A stretch of 64,000 nucleotides of DNA from JANXQG01 sp963709175 (GCA_963709175.1 CAVPVK010000007.1:2170001-2234000), one strand, 5' to 3'. Shown: positions 35,724 through 44,364, counted from the first letter of the stretch. Made by a program: numbers and translations. Notes: generated by a model not told the origin, from the sequence alone.

Positions 35724-36190
35724 AGGAATCTGCACAGGCGGCAAGCCAAGTACTGGATCGCTTGGACCAAGCCTGCCGCGGTCTGGTGATTACGGGCTGC
35801 TTCGACGAGATTTTCTTCCACGGCAAGCCGGTTTTAGTGGGCGTCGAACCGCACAGCATGGCGTGGGTCTTGGGAACGCATGCTGCGGATCGCAGTGCTT
35901 CGACGTGGACTGGGGCGTTGCAAGGTTTCAACGCCTTGGAGCAGGCGGTGGTTGACGGCGGCCGAGGCATGCAGCGTGGTCTGGCGGATTTTCAGACGCA
36001 GCGAAAAAACGCTGGAAACGCCACTCCTTTGCAGGTCAGCTTGGATGTCTTCCATACGAAGCAGGAAGCGCAGCGTGTACTGCGAAAACTGTGGAGCCGC
36101 GTGGAGTCCCAGTGGGCGAAGGGGGAAGAAGCGGACCGACAGGTCGTGTACGCGTGGCGTCACGGCGGCGACCGCCGCGGCTTCGGAGGA
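35687..36190 (+). CDS. Transposase ORF B, catalytic part (3'-truncated)
   Basis: Catalytic region in the -1 frame: GRWVKESAQAASQVLDRLDQ, then FDEIFFHGKPVLVGVEPHSMAWVLG with the probable first catalytic Asp, AVVDGGRGMQRGL with the probable second Asp, and LDVFHTKQEAQRVLRKLW. The frame is open to 36907, but transposase similarity stops at about 36190 (RHGGDRRGFGG), where yhcG DNA begins at CTGGTCACG. The third acidic residue region, the C-terminus and the right end of the IS are missing. First in-frame start codon is a GTG at 35720, so expression depends on the upstream slip. Confidence 0.7.
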
Positions 36191-36532
36191 CTGGTCACGC
36201 TGTATTGGCATGTCGGCAAGCGGATTCGCGAGGAAATTCTAGGTGAACAGCGGGCGGCCTACGGCGAGGAGATTGTTTCGACGCTGTCGAAAGAACTGAC
36301 TGCCGCGTATGGCCGCGGACTTGATCGGCGAAACCTTTTCCACATGGTCCGATTTGCCGACTTTTTTCCCGACGAGCAAATTGTGTACGCACTGCGTACA
36401 CAATTGTCTTGGACACATTTTCGCGAGTTGCTCGCCATCGACGACCCCTTGAAACGCGAGTTCTACGCCGAGATGTGCCGCGCGGAGCGGTGGAGCACCC
36501 GGACGCTCCAGGATCAGGTCAAACGCATGGTC
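36191..36532 (+). repeat. 342-bp direct repeat, copy 2 (yhcG segment)
   Basis: Counterpart of 18977-19318, 339 of 342 identical. Left flank is transposase DNA; right flank is the native continuation of yhcG. Confidence 0.9.
36379..36405. repeat. 27-nt perfect palindrome within yhcG, second copy
   Basis: Identical to the palindrome at 19165-19191, carried by the duplicated yhcG segment. Confidence 0.85.
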
Positions 36533-36814
36533 TACGAGCGCACTGCGCTCAGTAAGAAGCCGGAAGAGGTCGTCCGTGTCGAGCTTGCGGCACTTCGGGA
36601 CGAGGACCGCCTGACGCCTGACCTCGTTTTTCGCGATCCGTACTTCCTCGACCTGCCCGAGCGTTACCGGGAACGCGACCTGGAACAGGCGATCCTGCGG
36701 GAGTTGGAGGCATTTCTGCTGGAGTTGGGCACGGATTTCACCTTCGTTGCCCGGCAGAAACGGATCTCGGTCGATTACGAAGACTACTACCTGGACTGGG
36801 ATCGTATGGGGATC

Positions 36815-37300
36815 GTATGGGGTCACACCTACGTTAGACATTTATGGATTGGTGGATTGGCTTGCCGCGTGAAAGTCGGTATTTTGCGGCCATGGCCCGA
36901 TCGTTAAGAATCGAATTGGCCGGGGGACTTTACCATGATGTGCCGCGGCAACGAGCGATGCGCGATTTTCCGGGACGACGACGATCGCCAGCGGCGACTG
37001 GACTGGCTGCAGCGCAGCGTGGAAACCTACGGCTGGCGGCTGCATGCATTTGTGCTCTTAGCGAACCACGACCACTTCTTCCTGGAAACCCCGGAGCCCA
37101 ACCTCTCCGTGGGAATGCACCTGCTGAACGGCGGCTACACCGGCTGCTTCAATGTCCGGCACAGACGCGTCGGGCACTTGTTCCAAGGACGTTTCAAGGC
37201 CCATCTTATCGAGGAGGCCGGAAAGGATGTTGCCGCGACCCTTGCCAAGCTGCAGGAACAACTCACTAATGGCTAACGTAGGTGTGACCCCGTACCCCCC
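36815..37300 (+). mobile_element. REP-transposase-derived element, copy C
   Basis: Best-preserved copy, about 485 bp. Left end GTATGGGGTCACACCTACG then TTAGACATT, preceded by an 11-bp tandem duplication (gatcgtatggg twice, about 36801-36822). The ORF starts at 36892 (MARSLRIELAGGLYH), loses register at 36934-36940 by the same missing TG as copy B, and continues from 36935 (CRGNERCAIFRDDDDRQRRLDWLQ, NHDHFFLETPEPN, GHLFQGRFKAHLIEEAG) to 37276. Like the other copies it jumps straight to KDVAATLAKLQEQLTNG, lacking the catalytic Tyr block. It interrupts the yhcG 3' fragment. Confidence 0.82.
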
Positions 37301-37350
37301 CAGGAACAACTCACTAATGGCTAACGTAGGTGTGACCCCATACCCCCCCA
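37301..37350 (+). repeat. Duplicated right terminus of copy C
   Basis: CAGGAACAACTCACTAATGG and the following CTAACGTAGGTGTGACCCC-ATAC-C7 repeat the last ~47 bp of copy C (37253-37299). A further ATACCCCCC follows. The duplicated terminus is the better inverse match to the left end: 27 of 28 positions. Confidence 0.8.
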
Positions 37351-37628
37351 ATACCCCCCTTTCCGATCCGGATGAATCCAGACGAGGTTGAACAAAGTAT
37401 CCTTGCGGCGCGGAGTGTCGGCATATTCCCTGTAAGCCGCCTAGGGGCTCCCACACAGCTTCTCGCCGACCTTCATCCTTAGTTTTCGAGGCTGCTGCAA
37501 GTCGCTTCGGGCTACCAATGGGAATCGCAAACGGTACTTGCGGTGGGCCGGTTATTACGCTAACCTGCAAGTGCCTTGTGAAAGTGCTATTTACCTGCGA
37601 CTTTCCAACCGCATACCAAAGGTGCCAC

Positions 37629-38645
37629 ATGCTCAACGCAATTCCAAGAAATGACGATCTGTGGACTCGCCGCCGCTGGCTCAAGGCGGCAGCCGTCCTG
37701 ACGGCTGGGACGACTCTTGCGAAGATCGCCCAGGCAGAACCGAACGACACCGCCGCCAAGAAGGACGCACCGATCATCCAAATCGGTATCTTCCTGGGCA
37801 CGTTCTCTCGCCCGACTGTTGAGGCACAGCTGGATGCCGTGAAGTCGAGCGGACTCGACTGTGTTCAACTCAGCATGGATTGTGCCGGCTTGCCGTCGAT
37901 GCCCGACAAAATTGCCCCGGAGACGATTGCCCGGATTCGCCGCGAAGCGACCGCCCGAGGCATCGAAATCGCCTCCCTCCAAGGCACGTTCAACATGAGC
38001 CATCCCGATGCCGAGTACCGCCGTGCGGGAGTGCGACAACTGGGAGTGCTGGCGGCAGCCTGCAAGCCGATGGGCACCTCGAAGATCCACATCTGCACAG
38101 GCACACGTGATCGCGGGAACATGTGGCGGCATCATCCCGACAACGATTCGCCTGAGGCATGGCGAGACATGGTCGCCTGCATTGGCGCGGCGGTGGATAT
38201 CGCCGCGCCGTTCGGCGTGAGCTTGGGCTTCGAGCCGGAAGTCAACAACGTGGTCAATTCGGCGAAGAAGGCACGACGCCTGCTGGACGAGATCGGCTCC
38301 CCTCACCTGAAGGTCACGATGGATGCCGCAAACTTGTTTCCCACCGGCGAATTGCCGCACATGAGCGAGGTGCTGGATCGGGCGTTCGCGCTGCTGGGCA
38401 AGGACATTATCATGGCGCACGCCAAGGACATAAGCCACGACGGGGACGCGGGTCATGAGGCGGCTGGGCATGGGAAGCTCGACTATTATCGCTATCTTTC
38501 CCTGCTGCACGCTTGTGGGTTCAAGGGACCGCTTCTGCTGCACGGACTGAGCGAAGCACAGGTGCCAGGTTGCGTGGCTTTTCTGCGAGAAAAGCTCGCT
38601 CGCGTTGCGGCAGCAGCCTCAAAGCCTGGTCCAACGCCGAACTAA
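37629..38645 (+). CDS. Sugar phosphate isomerase/epimerase (TIM barrel), Tat-exported
   Basis: 338-aa AP-endonuclease-2/xylose-isomerase-like TIM barrel. A twin-arginine leader (WTRRRWLKAAAVLTAGTTLA) directs Tat export. Barrel motifs: IGIFLGTFSRPTVEAQLDAVKSSGLDCVQLS, IASLQGTFNMSHPD, SKIHICTGT, VSLGFEPEVNNVVNS with the metal-ligand Glu, VTMDAANLFP, IIMAHAKDI and GHGKLDYYRYLSLL, which supply the usual Glu/Asp/His metal site. The substrate is probably a sugar; not determined. ATG 37629 is chosen because the Tat motif follows; the frame opens earlier at 37518 but that part is not signal-like. Confidence 0.85.
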   Translation: MLNAIPRNDDLWTRRRWLKAAAVLTAGTTLAKIAQAEPNDTAAKKDAPIIQIGIFLGTFSRPTVEAQLDAVKSSGLDCVQLSMDCAGLPSMPDKIAPETIARIRREATARGIEIASLQGTFNMSHPDAEYRRAGVRQLGVLAAACKPMGTSKIHICTGTRDRGNMWRHHPDNDSPEAWRDMVACIGAAVDIAAPFGVSLGFEPEVNNVVNSAKKARRLLDEIGSPHLKVTMDAANLFPTGELPHMSEVLDRAFALLGKDIIMAHAKDISHDGDAGHEAAGHGKLDYYRYLSLLHACGFKGPLLLHGLSEAQVPGCVAFLREKLARVAAAASKPGPTPN

Positions 38646-38913
38646 GGCGGATACCTGGGTTTGCACGACGATCCCGACAGGGCGATCAATGCCCCGCCGC
38701 CTCTTGCCAACCGAGCAGGCACGATTCGTACATGCCAATGTCCCGACGACACAACCGCAGGCATTGCGTTGGCTGCTCCCGGCGCTGCTGCTGGTGTGGA
38801 TCGACCACGGTGCCGACGAGGACTGGGGGCCGATGTGCTATCCGCCGACGGGCACGTTACCCAAACCGCCGCCTGGAGACAATAGGACGCTGAGGAGCCC
38901 AAGGTAACCGGCT

Positions 38914-39450
38914 ATGATTCAAGATGCACTGACAGGGGTCGCCACATTCATCGGCATCATCTGGTGCGTGTTCATCGTCAGCCGGTTCGTCCCGCTGAAC
39001 CGCTATGGCGTCGTTCCGCGCACACCGGCTGGGTTGGCAGGAATTCCGGCCATGCCATTCTTGCATTACGACCTGACCCACATCCTCAGCAACACGGTCC
39101 CGCTGTTCATTCTCCTGGCCCTCTTGGTTGGCTCCAGGGCTCGACCGTGGGTGGTCGTTGTCGAGATTGTGCTGCTGGGTGGTAGTATGCTGTGGCTCGT
39201 GGGAAGGCGCAAGATCCATATCGGGGCCAGCGGGCTAATCTTCGGGTTGATTGCCTTCTTGATCGTATGCGGCGTTCGGGAAGGACAACTGGTCTCGTTT
39301 GGAATCGCCGCCCTTGTAGGGTTCATCTACGGTGGAACGCTTGTTTCCGGCGTGCTGCCTCGGCTCAAATCCTACGTTTCCTGGGAGGGGCACCTCTGTG
39401 GTGCGATGGCCGGTGGAATCGTGGCCTATGCGTTGACAAGCCAAGGTTGA
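38914..39450 (+). CDS. Rhomboid family intramembrane serine protease
   Basis: 178-aa membrane protein with about six helices. Rhomboid landmarks: HYDLTHILSNTVPL (HxxxN on helix 2), HIGASGLIFGL with catalytic Ser106 in GASG, and WEGHLCGAMAGG with catalytic His160. The Ser-His dyad spacing suits a rhomboid. Compact six-helix form without extra domains. Substrate unknown. The next frame encodes an Ada-like zinc module just after its stop. Confidence 0.88.
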   Translation: MIQDALTGVATFIGIIWCVFIVSRFVPLNRYGVVPRTPAGLAGIPAMPFLHYDLTHILSNTVPLFILLALLVGSRARPWVVVVEIVLLGGSMLWLVGRRKIHIGASGLIFGLIAFLIVCGVREGQLVSFGIAALVGFIYGGTLVSGVLPRLKSYVSWEGHLCGAMAGGIVAYALTSQG

Positions 39451-39455
39451 CCGAT

Positions 39456-39611
39456 GTGGTCGGCTACGTCGCCTCGAAGCGGTCGCAGGTCTTCCACCGG
39501 CCGGATTGCAAATCGGCGGCGAAGATTTCGGAAAAGAACCTGGTCAGGTATAATACGCGGGACGAGGCGATCCACGCCGGTAAGGAGCCGTGCGGGAAGT
39601 GCAGGCGGTAA
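39456..39611 (+). CDS. Small Ada-like zinc-binding module
   Basis: 51 codons from a GTG at 39456 to TAA at 39611: VVGYVASKRSQVFHRPDCKSAAKIS…EAIHAGKEPCGKCRR. The pattern SxxFHxPxCxxAxxI followed by PCxxC matches the metal-binding module seen at the N-terminus of Ada and in many free-standing small proteins. It starts 5 bp after the rhomboid stop, so it may be a separate coupled ORF or a rhomboid tail detached by a frameshift. There is no strong ribosome site. Confidence 0.55.
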   Translation: MVGYVASKRSQVFHRPDCKSAAKISEKNLVRYNTRDEAIHAGKEPCGKCRR

Positions 39612-39839
39612 GGGCAACAGACATGTGACCGACGCAGGCAAGCCGGACGCTTCGGGCGCGTCGGCTTTCGCCATCGATGCACGTTGAGAAACGACCGCCA
39701 TCGAAGCAATGTCTCGATCGACACGTTAAGCCGCGGGCTGGTCTTTGGATCTCATCATGGGAGAAGCCGATCGCATTTGTTCGGGCCTTGTATTCGCCTC
39801 TCGGTCTGTGGCGGCACGGCGATTGCAGGCTTCGTCTCG

Positions 39840-40466
39840 TCACTCGGCTTTCGGCTCGATTTCAATCTTCAAGCCCTCGGTCCACTGCTTGTCTTCGTCG
39901 GTGTAGTACAAGTAGGCACGGCTGGCAGGGCCGGTGTATTTCCCCGGCACAGCGGCGACCAGGCTTAACGCCACATCGACGCGAGCTTCCTTGTCAAGCG
40001 CCCGCCAGTAGAGCACGACCTCGCGACCGAGGACTTCGTAGGCGCTGATCTTGCCGCTCGTGACGAGTTCCTTCAATTGGTCGTGCCGTACCTCCAGGCC
40101 GCCCGGAATGCCGATGACCGCAATCGGCGTGGGAACCGCTTCGTTCGTGCGATTGACGACGACGACGCGGGCCTCGGTCGCGGCCCCTTCGTCGATCCGC
40201 CTGTCGCGTAAACTCGTTTCAAGCGTCAGTTTGCATTGTTTCGATGAGTCCGGCTGCAGGCTGTGGAAAGTGACGGCCATCGCATAGGGCATCTGCGAGC
40301 CGCCGGTCATGGCCACTTGCACCTGGTGTTTGCCGGGCGTGAGGTGTTCGGCAAATGCCGGCAGTTCGATCGTGCCGGTCGTTTTGCGATCGAAGGCCAC
40401 TTCGCCACCGATGTTCTTTCCGTCGACGACGAGTTGCAACTCGCCGGGCGCCGTCGGGTTGCGCCC
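39840..40466 (-). CDS. Alpha-2-macroglobulin family protein, C-terminal part (frameshifted)
   Basis: C-terminal receptor-binding-like and MG domain region of the A2M gene: PTAPGELQLVVDGKNIGGEVAF, LPAFAEHLTPGKHQVQVAM, VNRTNEAVPTPIAVIGIPGGLEV and YLYYTDEDKQWTEGL, ending EIEPKAE. The frame opens at 40577, but similarity joins only at about 40466, after a CCC run at 40464-40466 where one extra base separates it from the middle part (…RAIVAYDKSR). Confidence 0.78.
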   Translation of the reverse strand, partial: GRNPTAPGELQLVVDGKNIGGEVAFDRKTTGTIELPAFAEHLTPGKHQVQVAMTGGSQMPYAMAVTFHSLQPDSSKQCKLTLETSLRDRRIDEGAATEARVVVVNRTNEAVPTPIAVIGIPGGLEVRHDQLKELVTSGKISAYEVLGREVVLYWRALDKEARVDVALSLVAAVPGKYTGPASRAYLYYTDEDKQWTEGLKIEIEPKAE

Positions 40467-42370
40467 GCGACTTGTCGTAGGCAACAATCGCCCGCAGGGC
40501 CAGGACGGTGGATTGCGTCGAACCGTAGCGGCCCGCCTTGCAGCTTTCCGCCAGATATTTGATCGAGCGTTCCACATTCACGGCGTACTGCGGGTCCCTG
40601 AGCCAGGCGAGCACGGCGAGCGCCGTCGTCTCGATCGAGAGGGCCTCGCCGCCGCTGCCAATAACGCTCGTGGTCGCCCCGGCCAGCGATCCATCGGCCT
40701 GTTGCTTGCCGGCCAGTTTGTCGAGCAAACGGTCCTCGCCGTCCTTGTCTCCCGCCAGGGCCAGCACGTTGGCCGCCAGGGCGACGGCGTAGGTATTCCG
40801 CGAATTCTCCGCCGCATCGCGGACCCACTTGACCTCGGCGCCCAAATCGGCCTTGATGCCGGCTTCCAACAGCGCCCAGGTGTTGTAGGCGTTGGCGCAT
40901 TCGGGATCGGCGATCCAGGTGTGCAGAGTGTGCGTCTTGCGGAGATAGCCCCCCTTGGTGTCGCGCTGGTCAAGCAGCCATTGGCGGGTCCGCTGGAGCA
41001 TCGCCGGATCGACCTGCCGCACCTGGGCCATGTCGGTGAACTCCATCAGGCCGTAGGCGGACAAGGCGTCGTGGCCGGGATCGGCGCCGAACCACTCGTA
41101 ACCGCCGCTCTTCGATTCGAACCCGCGCAGCCGGTCGTAGCCGGTCCGTAGGATCGCGCTGCTCTTCTCGATGAGGGCCGGGTCAACCCCTTGGTGCGAC
41201 ATGAAGTATTGTTGCGCCATCACAAGCGGGTAGATCGTCGAGCTCGTCTGCTCGAAGCAGCCGTAAGGCTCGCGAATCAACGCGGCGAGCGCCTCGTTCA
41301 TACTGGCCAACGGCGTCGGATAAACCACCACTCGCGCCGCGAGACTGCCGGGTACGAGCGTGCCGGGCACGGTCACCTCGTGCGTCGCCGTCTGGCCCGG
41401 CGCGAGCAGCCCCCCAAAGGCGACCTGCGCCGGGAAGCCCAACGGATGGACCATCAGTGCACGGGCAACCTTGTCGCTGTAGGGTCCGGCGGCGGCGTCG
41501 AGCAGGACCTGGGACTCGCCGTTCTGCTTGCCGACTTGCAGGTTGATGCAGCGCCGCAGGCGGCCATTGGCGCCTAGCGAGAATTGCAGGTCGCCGGATT
41601 CGACCTGCGACAACGATTTGACTTGATATCGGAGCGAGCCATTTTCCAGCGGCGCATTTGTGGCATTGACAATACCCAGGGGCAGGCGGATTACGTCGCC
41701 CGCAGTAACCTCCAGAGGAAGCTTCGGTTCGACGTAGAACGGCGCGACGGAGTCGATCGCCAGCGACTCGCCGCCCAAAGCGCCGTCGTCGCTGAACGCA
41801 TCGCCGAAGACGCGGAAGCTCGTCACGGCATCGTTCAGGCCGAACTCCACGGTCGCCTGACCGCGCTCGTCAGTTCGGATGCCGGCACTCCAGAAGAGCG
41901 TCTCGGCAAAGTCGGCCCGGTCGCCGGGCTGACGGTTCGGGCGGACCTGATGGGCGTAGATCCGCACCGGTACAAGGTCGTTGCGAACCAACCTCGGGCC
42001 CCGCAGAGCTCGAGCCCTGCCGTCTCGGCCGCCCCTAAAATCCATCTGCTTTTCTCCCGTTTCAATGTCGTCGGCAACGTCCAAGTCATTGGCCGCTTTT
42101 TGAAGACCTCCCAGCCCCCCGTCAGGATTTGCCGGGGCCTGGGCCGCCGCCGCCACTTCCTTTTGTTCATCCGCAGCCTGGGCCGCTTTGTCCGCTTTTT
42201 TCTCGGGCTTTTCGTCCGGCGGTTCCGGCGATGGGGCGGCTGGTCGTTGCGGCGCCGACTTCGCGACTTCTCCCAGTCTCCAGGCAGGAGCGGCGGCGCT
42301 GGCGGGAGGAGGCGGCATACCGCCAAAGGGACCTTCCTCGGCCTGCACAAATTCGCCGCGATTGGCCTTG
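40219..42370 (-). CDS. Alpha-2-macroglobulin family protein, thioester part (frameshifted)
   Basis: Central part of the bacterial A2M. It begins in register at KANRGEFVQAEEGPFGG (about 42370), has a low-complexity Pro/Ala/Lys linker, then FAETLFWSAGIRTDERGQATVEFGLNDAVTSFRVFGDAF (the bait/MG6-7 region), and the thioester motif in REPYGCFEQTSS (GCxEQ). The terpenoid-cyclase-like thioester domain follows (YDRLRGFESKSGGYEWFGAD, YNTWALLEAGI, SIETTALAVLAWL). Register is lost near 40466; the frame's own stop is at 40219. The thioester captures attacking proteases by covalent bond. Confidence 0.85.
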
Positions 42371-44057
42371 GGGCTTCCTTCAGCGCCAGCACGCGGCGCG
42401 CCATGTCGCCGCCCGCCGCCGCGAACTTCGCGGGCTCGATGAACGCGAACCGCCGCCAGCCTTGTGTGCCCAACAGCAGATCGACGGCCGCAGGCGCCTG
42501 CGAGTTGGCCGGGTCGAGGTAAACGTGGGCGTCGGCCAGTTCCTTCACCTCCCCTTCCAGCAAGACCATCGCCGGCAATCGCGGCGCTTGCTCGCGCTTG
42601 TCGATCATTTCCAGGATGCTGTCGTCGGTCGCCGTGATGCCGACGACCGCGCTGACCGGCTGGCCCGTTTCGTCACTGGTCCTCACGGTGATGCTCGCGC
42701 GACCGCCGGGCACGTATTGTTTGGCATCGGCCGAGAGTTGCACGCGTACACTGTGGGTCGGCTGCCGGAAAACGAGCCGCTCGGCCAATGGCTGCCCTGC
42801 GGCGTTCCAGACCGTCACCCTCAGCACCCCGTCCGCCGGCCCGGCCGAGAAGGCAAGCACTTTGCTGCCACCGGCGGGGAGTTCGACTTGTTGCACGGCG
42901 ATTTCCTGTTCGCGCTGCTGGATCGCGACTCGATAGAAGCCGGCCGCCGTTGCTCCGAGCGAAACTCGCACGTCCTCCCCCTTGGCGGTAATCTCCTGCA
43001 GCGCGGTCAGTACCGCGCCGGACGGCTTGACGGGAGGCAACTCATATTGCGTCTTGATCCCTGAAGGCTGGGTGATCTTGAGGGTGTACTTGCCGCCGGC
43101 GGCCGGCGTGAGCGTGAATCGGCCCCGGCCCTCGTGCTGGCTGCGGAACGCGGCGATTTCCCGCCCGTCGGCATCGAGCACGACGCCCGCCAGATCGGCC
43201 GGCTTTCGTGCGGGTGTAAAAGCCTCGAAGTACACGCGATTCACCAGCCCGGCCACCAATTCGCCCCCCTCCGGATACATGGCGAGGTCTACCGTTTGCA
43301 AGAGAATCGGGATCGTCTTGCTCGCCGTCTCGACTGCGCCGCCGTCTTCGATCACCATGGCCAACGTCCCTTCCCCGCGACGGATTTCCGTCGGCAGTTT
43401 GAACCGGGCCAGGCAATTGCCTTGACCGTCGATTCGGGCCGGGCCGCGAAATGTTTCGGCGCCGTCTACCCGCGCGATCACCACGACGGCGGCGCCGCCG
43501 GGCACGCCCCCTTCGGCCCGCTCGGCATGGAGCGACGCGACGACTTCGTCTCCGGCCCCGTAACCATCGCGGATGAACTTGATTTGCGTCTTCAGACGCG
43601 GGGCACGATAAGCCCGAATGTCGAACGTGCGTTCGGCCGGCGGTTGGCCAGTGTATGGGTTACTGACCTTGATCGTATATTCGCCTCCGGCCTGCGATGG
43701 CGGAATCGCCCAACTGAAGCCGTACACGCATTCCTGCAACTGGGCAATACCCGCGGCAACAGTGTCTCCTTTAGGCCCTTTGATTTCGACGGTCGTCGGC
43801 AGCGCCTGCGCGGCCGCGATCGGCTTGCGCGTGATATAGTGCAGGGGCACGGCTCGCACGAACAACGACTCGCCGGGCCGATAGATCGGCTTGTCGGTGC
43901 TGACGTACGTCAGATACCGGTCGCCGCCTCCCAGCGAGTCGCGACTCGCCGTCGTTCGAGGCGATTGCGGTGTTGCCGGGTTTTCGGCCGACATGGTCGT
44001 CCAGACAAGAACGGCAAGAAGTGCCAGGGCTAACAGCGAACTCGATCGGCGATCCAT
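41835..44057 (-). CDS. Alpha-2-macroglobulin family protein, N-terminal part (frameshifted)
   Basis: N-terminal MG domains of a secreted A2M-like protease trap. Signal peptide after MDRRSSSLLALALLAVLVWT. MG1 start YVSTDKPIYRPGESLFVRAV is diagnostic, then several beta domains (GGEYTIKVSNPYTGQPP, YPEGGELVAGLVNRVYFEAF, KQYVPGGRASITVRTSDETGQPVSAVVGITATDDSILEM). Similarity ends near 42373 at ALKEAP; a four-base G-run at 42370-42373 is one base short, and the frame then runs as Arg-rich noise to 41835. Start 44057 has AGGAGA just upstream and is preferred over 44075. Whole gene about 1400 aa; probably envelope defence against proteases. No penicillin-binding-protein partner (pbpC) is nearby. Confidence 0.85.
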   Translation of the reverse strand: MDRRSSSLLALALLAVLVWTTMSAENPATPQSPRTTASRDSLGGGDRYLTYVSTDKPIYRPGESLFVRAVPLHYITRKPIAAAQALPTTVEIKGPKGDTVAAGIAQLQECVYGFSWAIPPSQAGGEYTIKVSNPYTGQPPAERTFDIRAYRAPRLKTQIKFIRDGYGAGDEVVASLHAERAEGGVPGGAAVVVIARVDGAETFRGPARIDGQGNCLARFKLPTEIRRGEGTLAMVIEDGGAVETASKTIPILLQTVDLAMYPEGGELVAGLVNRVYFEAFTPARKPADLAGVVLDADGREIAAFRSQHEGRGRFTLTPAAGGKYTLKITQPSGIKTQYELPPVKPSGAVLTALQEITAKGEDVRVSLGATAAGFYRVAIQQREQEIAVQQVELPAGGSKVLAFSAGPADGVLRVTVWNAAGQPLAERLVFRQPTHSVRVQLSADAKQYVPGGRASITVRTSDETGQPVSAVVGITATDDSILEMIDKREQAPRLPAMVLLEGEVKELADAHVYLDPANSQAPAAVDLLLGTQGWRRFAFIEPAKFAAAGGDMARRVLALKEAPRPIAANLCRPRKVPLAVCRLLPPAPPLLPGDWEKSRSRRRNDQPPHRRNRRTKSPRKKRTKRPRLRMNKRKWRRRPRPRQILTGGWEVFKKRPMTWTLPTTLKREKSRWILGAAETAGLELCGARGWFATTLYRCGSTPIRSARTVSPATGPTLPRRSSGVPASELTSAVRRPWSSA

Positions 44058-44364
44058 AGGAAATCTCCTGTCCATAGGGCACCCTTTGCATCAGGCCGCG
44101 ACCCGTCCCGCGGCTCAAACTACATCTAAGACGAAGAACCTTGCTAATAAGTTCCCTCATCGTGTTTCGTCCGGCCGATGGGCATCGGTGCCGTAGAACA
44201 GAGCGTTGCGCAGGTAAGCTAGTGGAAATAGCGAGACATTTACACACCACCCACTGGACCTATTTCCCTACCGCCGGGCCGGGACACTCCATACGCGATC
44301 AACCATCGTGGTCCGCCATGCCCATGGAAACTGGGCAGTCACGGCAAAAGGCAAGACATTGCGA

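Larger units (their letters stand above)
35334..36190 (+). mobile_element. Truncated DDE insertion sequence
   Basis: Remnant of an IS with the two-ORF, -1 frameshift plan described for its ORFs. The 3' part is lost at the junction with the yhcG segment, so it cannot be autonomous. Its position exactly at the left edge of the second 342-bp direct repeat suggests it took part in the rearrangement that split yhcG. Confidence 0.7.
36191..36814 (+). pseudogene. yhcG-like PDDEXK nuclease, middle and 3' part
   Basis: Starts inside YhcG_N (LVTLYWHVGKRIREEI) at the IS junction and continues past the point where copy 1 ends: SKKPEEVVRVELAALRDEDR, LVFRDPYFLDLPERYRERDLE, AILRELEAFLLELGTDFTFVARQKRISVDYEDYYLDW. 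The PDDEXK core normally continues with DLLFYHR-type sequence; here it is cut at about 36800-36814 by the left end of REP-derived copy C. So the nuclease is broken on both sides. Bases 36191-36532 duplicate 18977-19318. Confidence 0.85.

Noticed and set aside
37355..37440. Minus-strand stretch reading AYREYADTPRRKDTLFNLVWI, which looks protein-like.
   Set aside because: Only about 28 codons, no start and an in-frame stop just upstream; could be a gene remnant cut by copy C, but too short to call.
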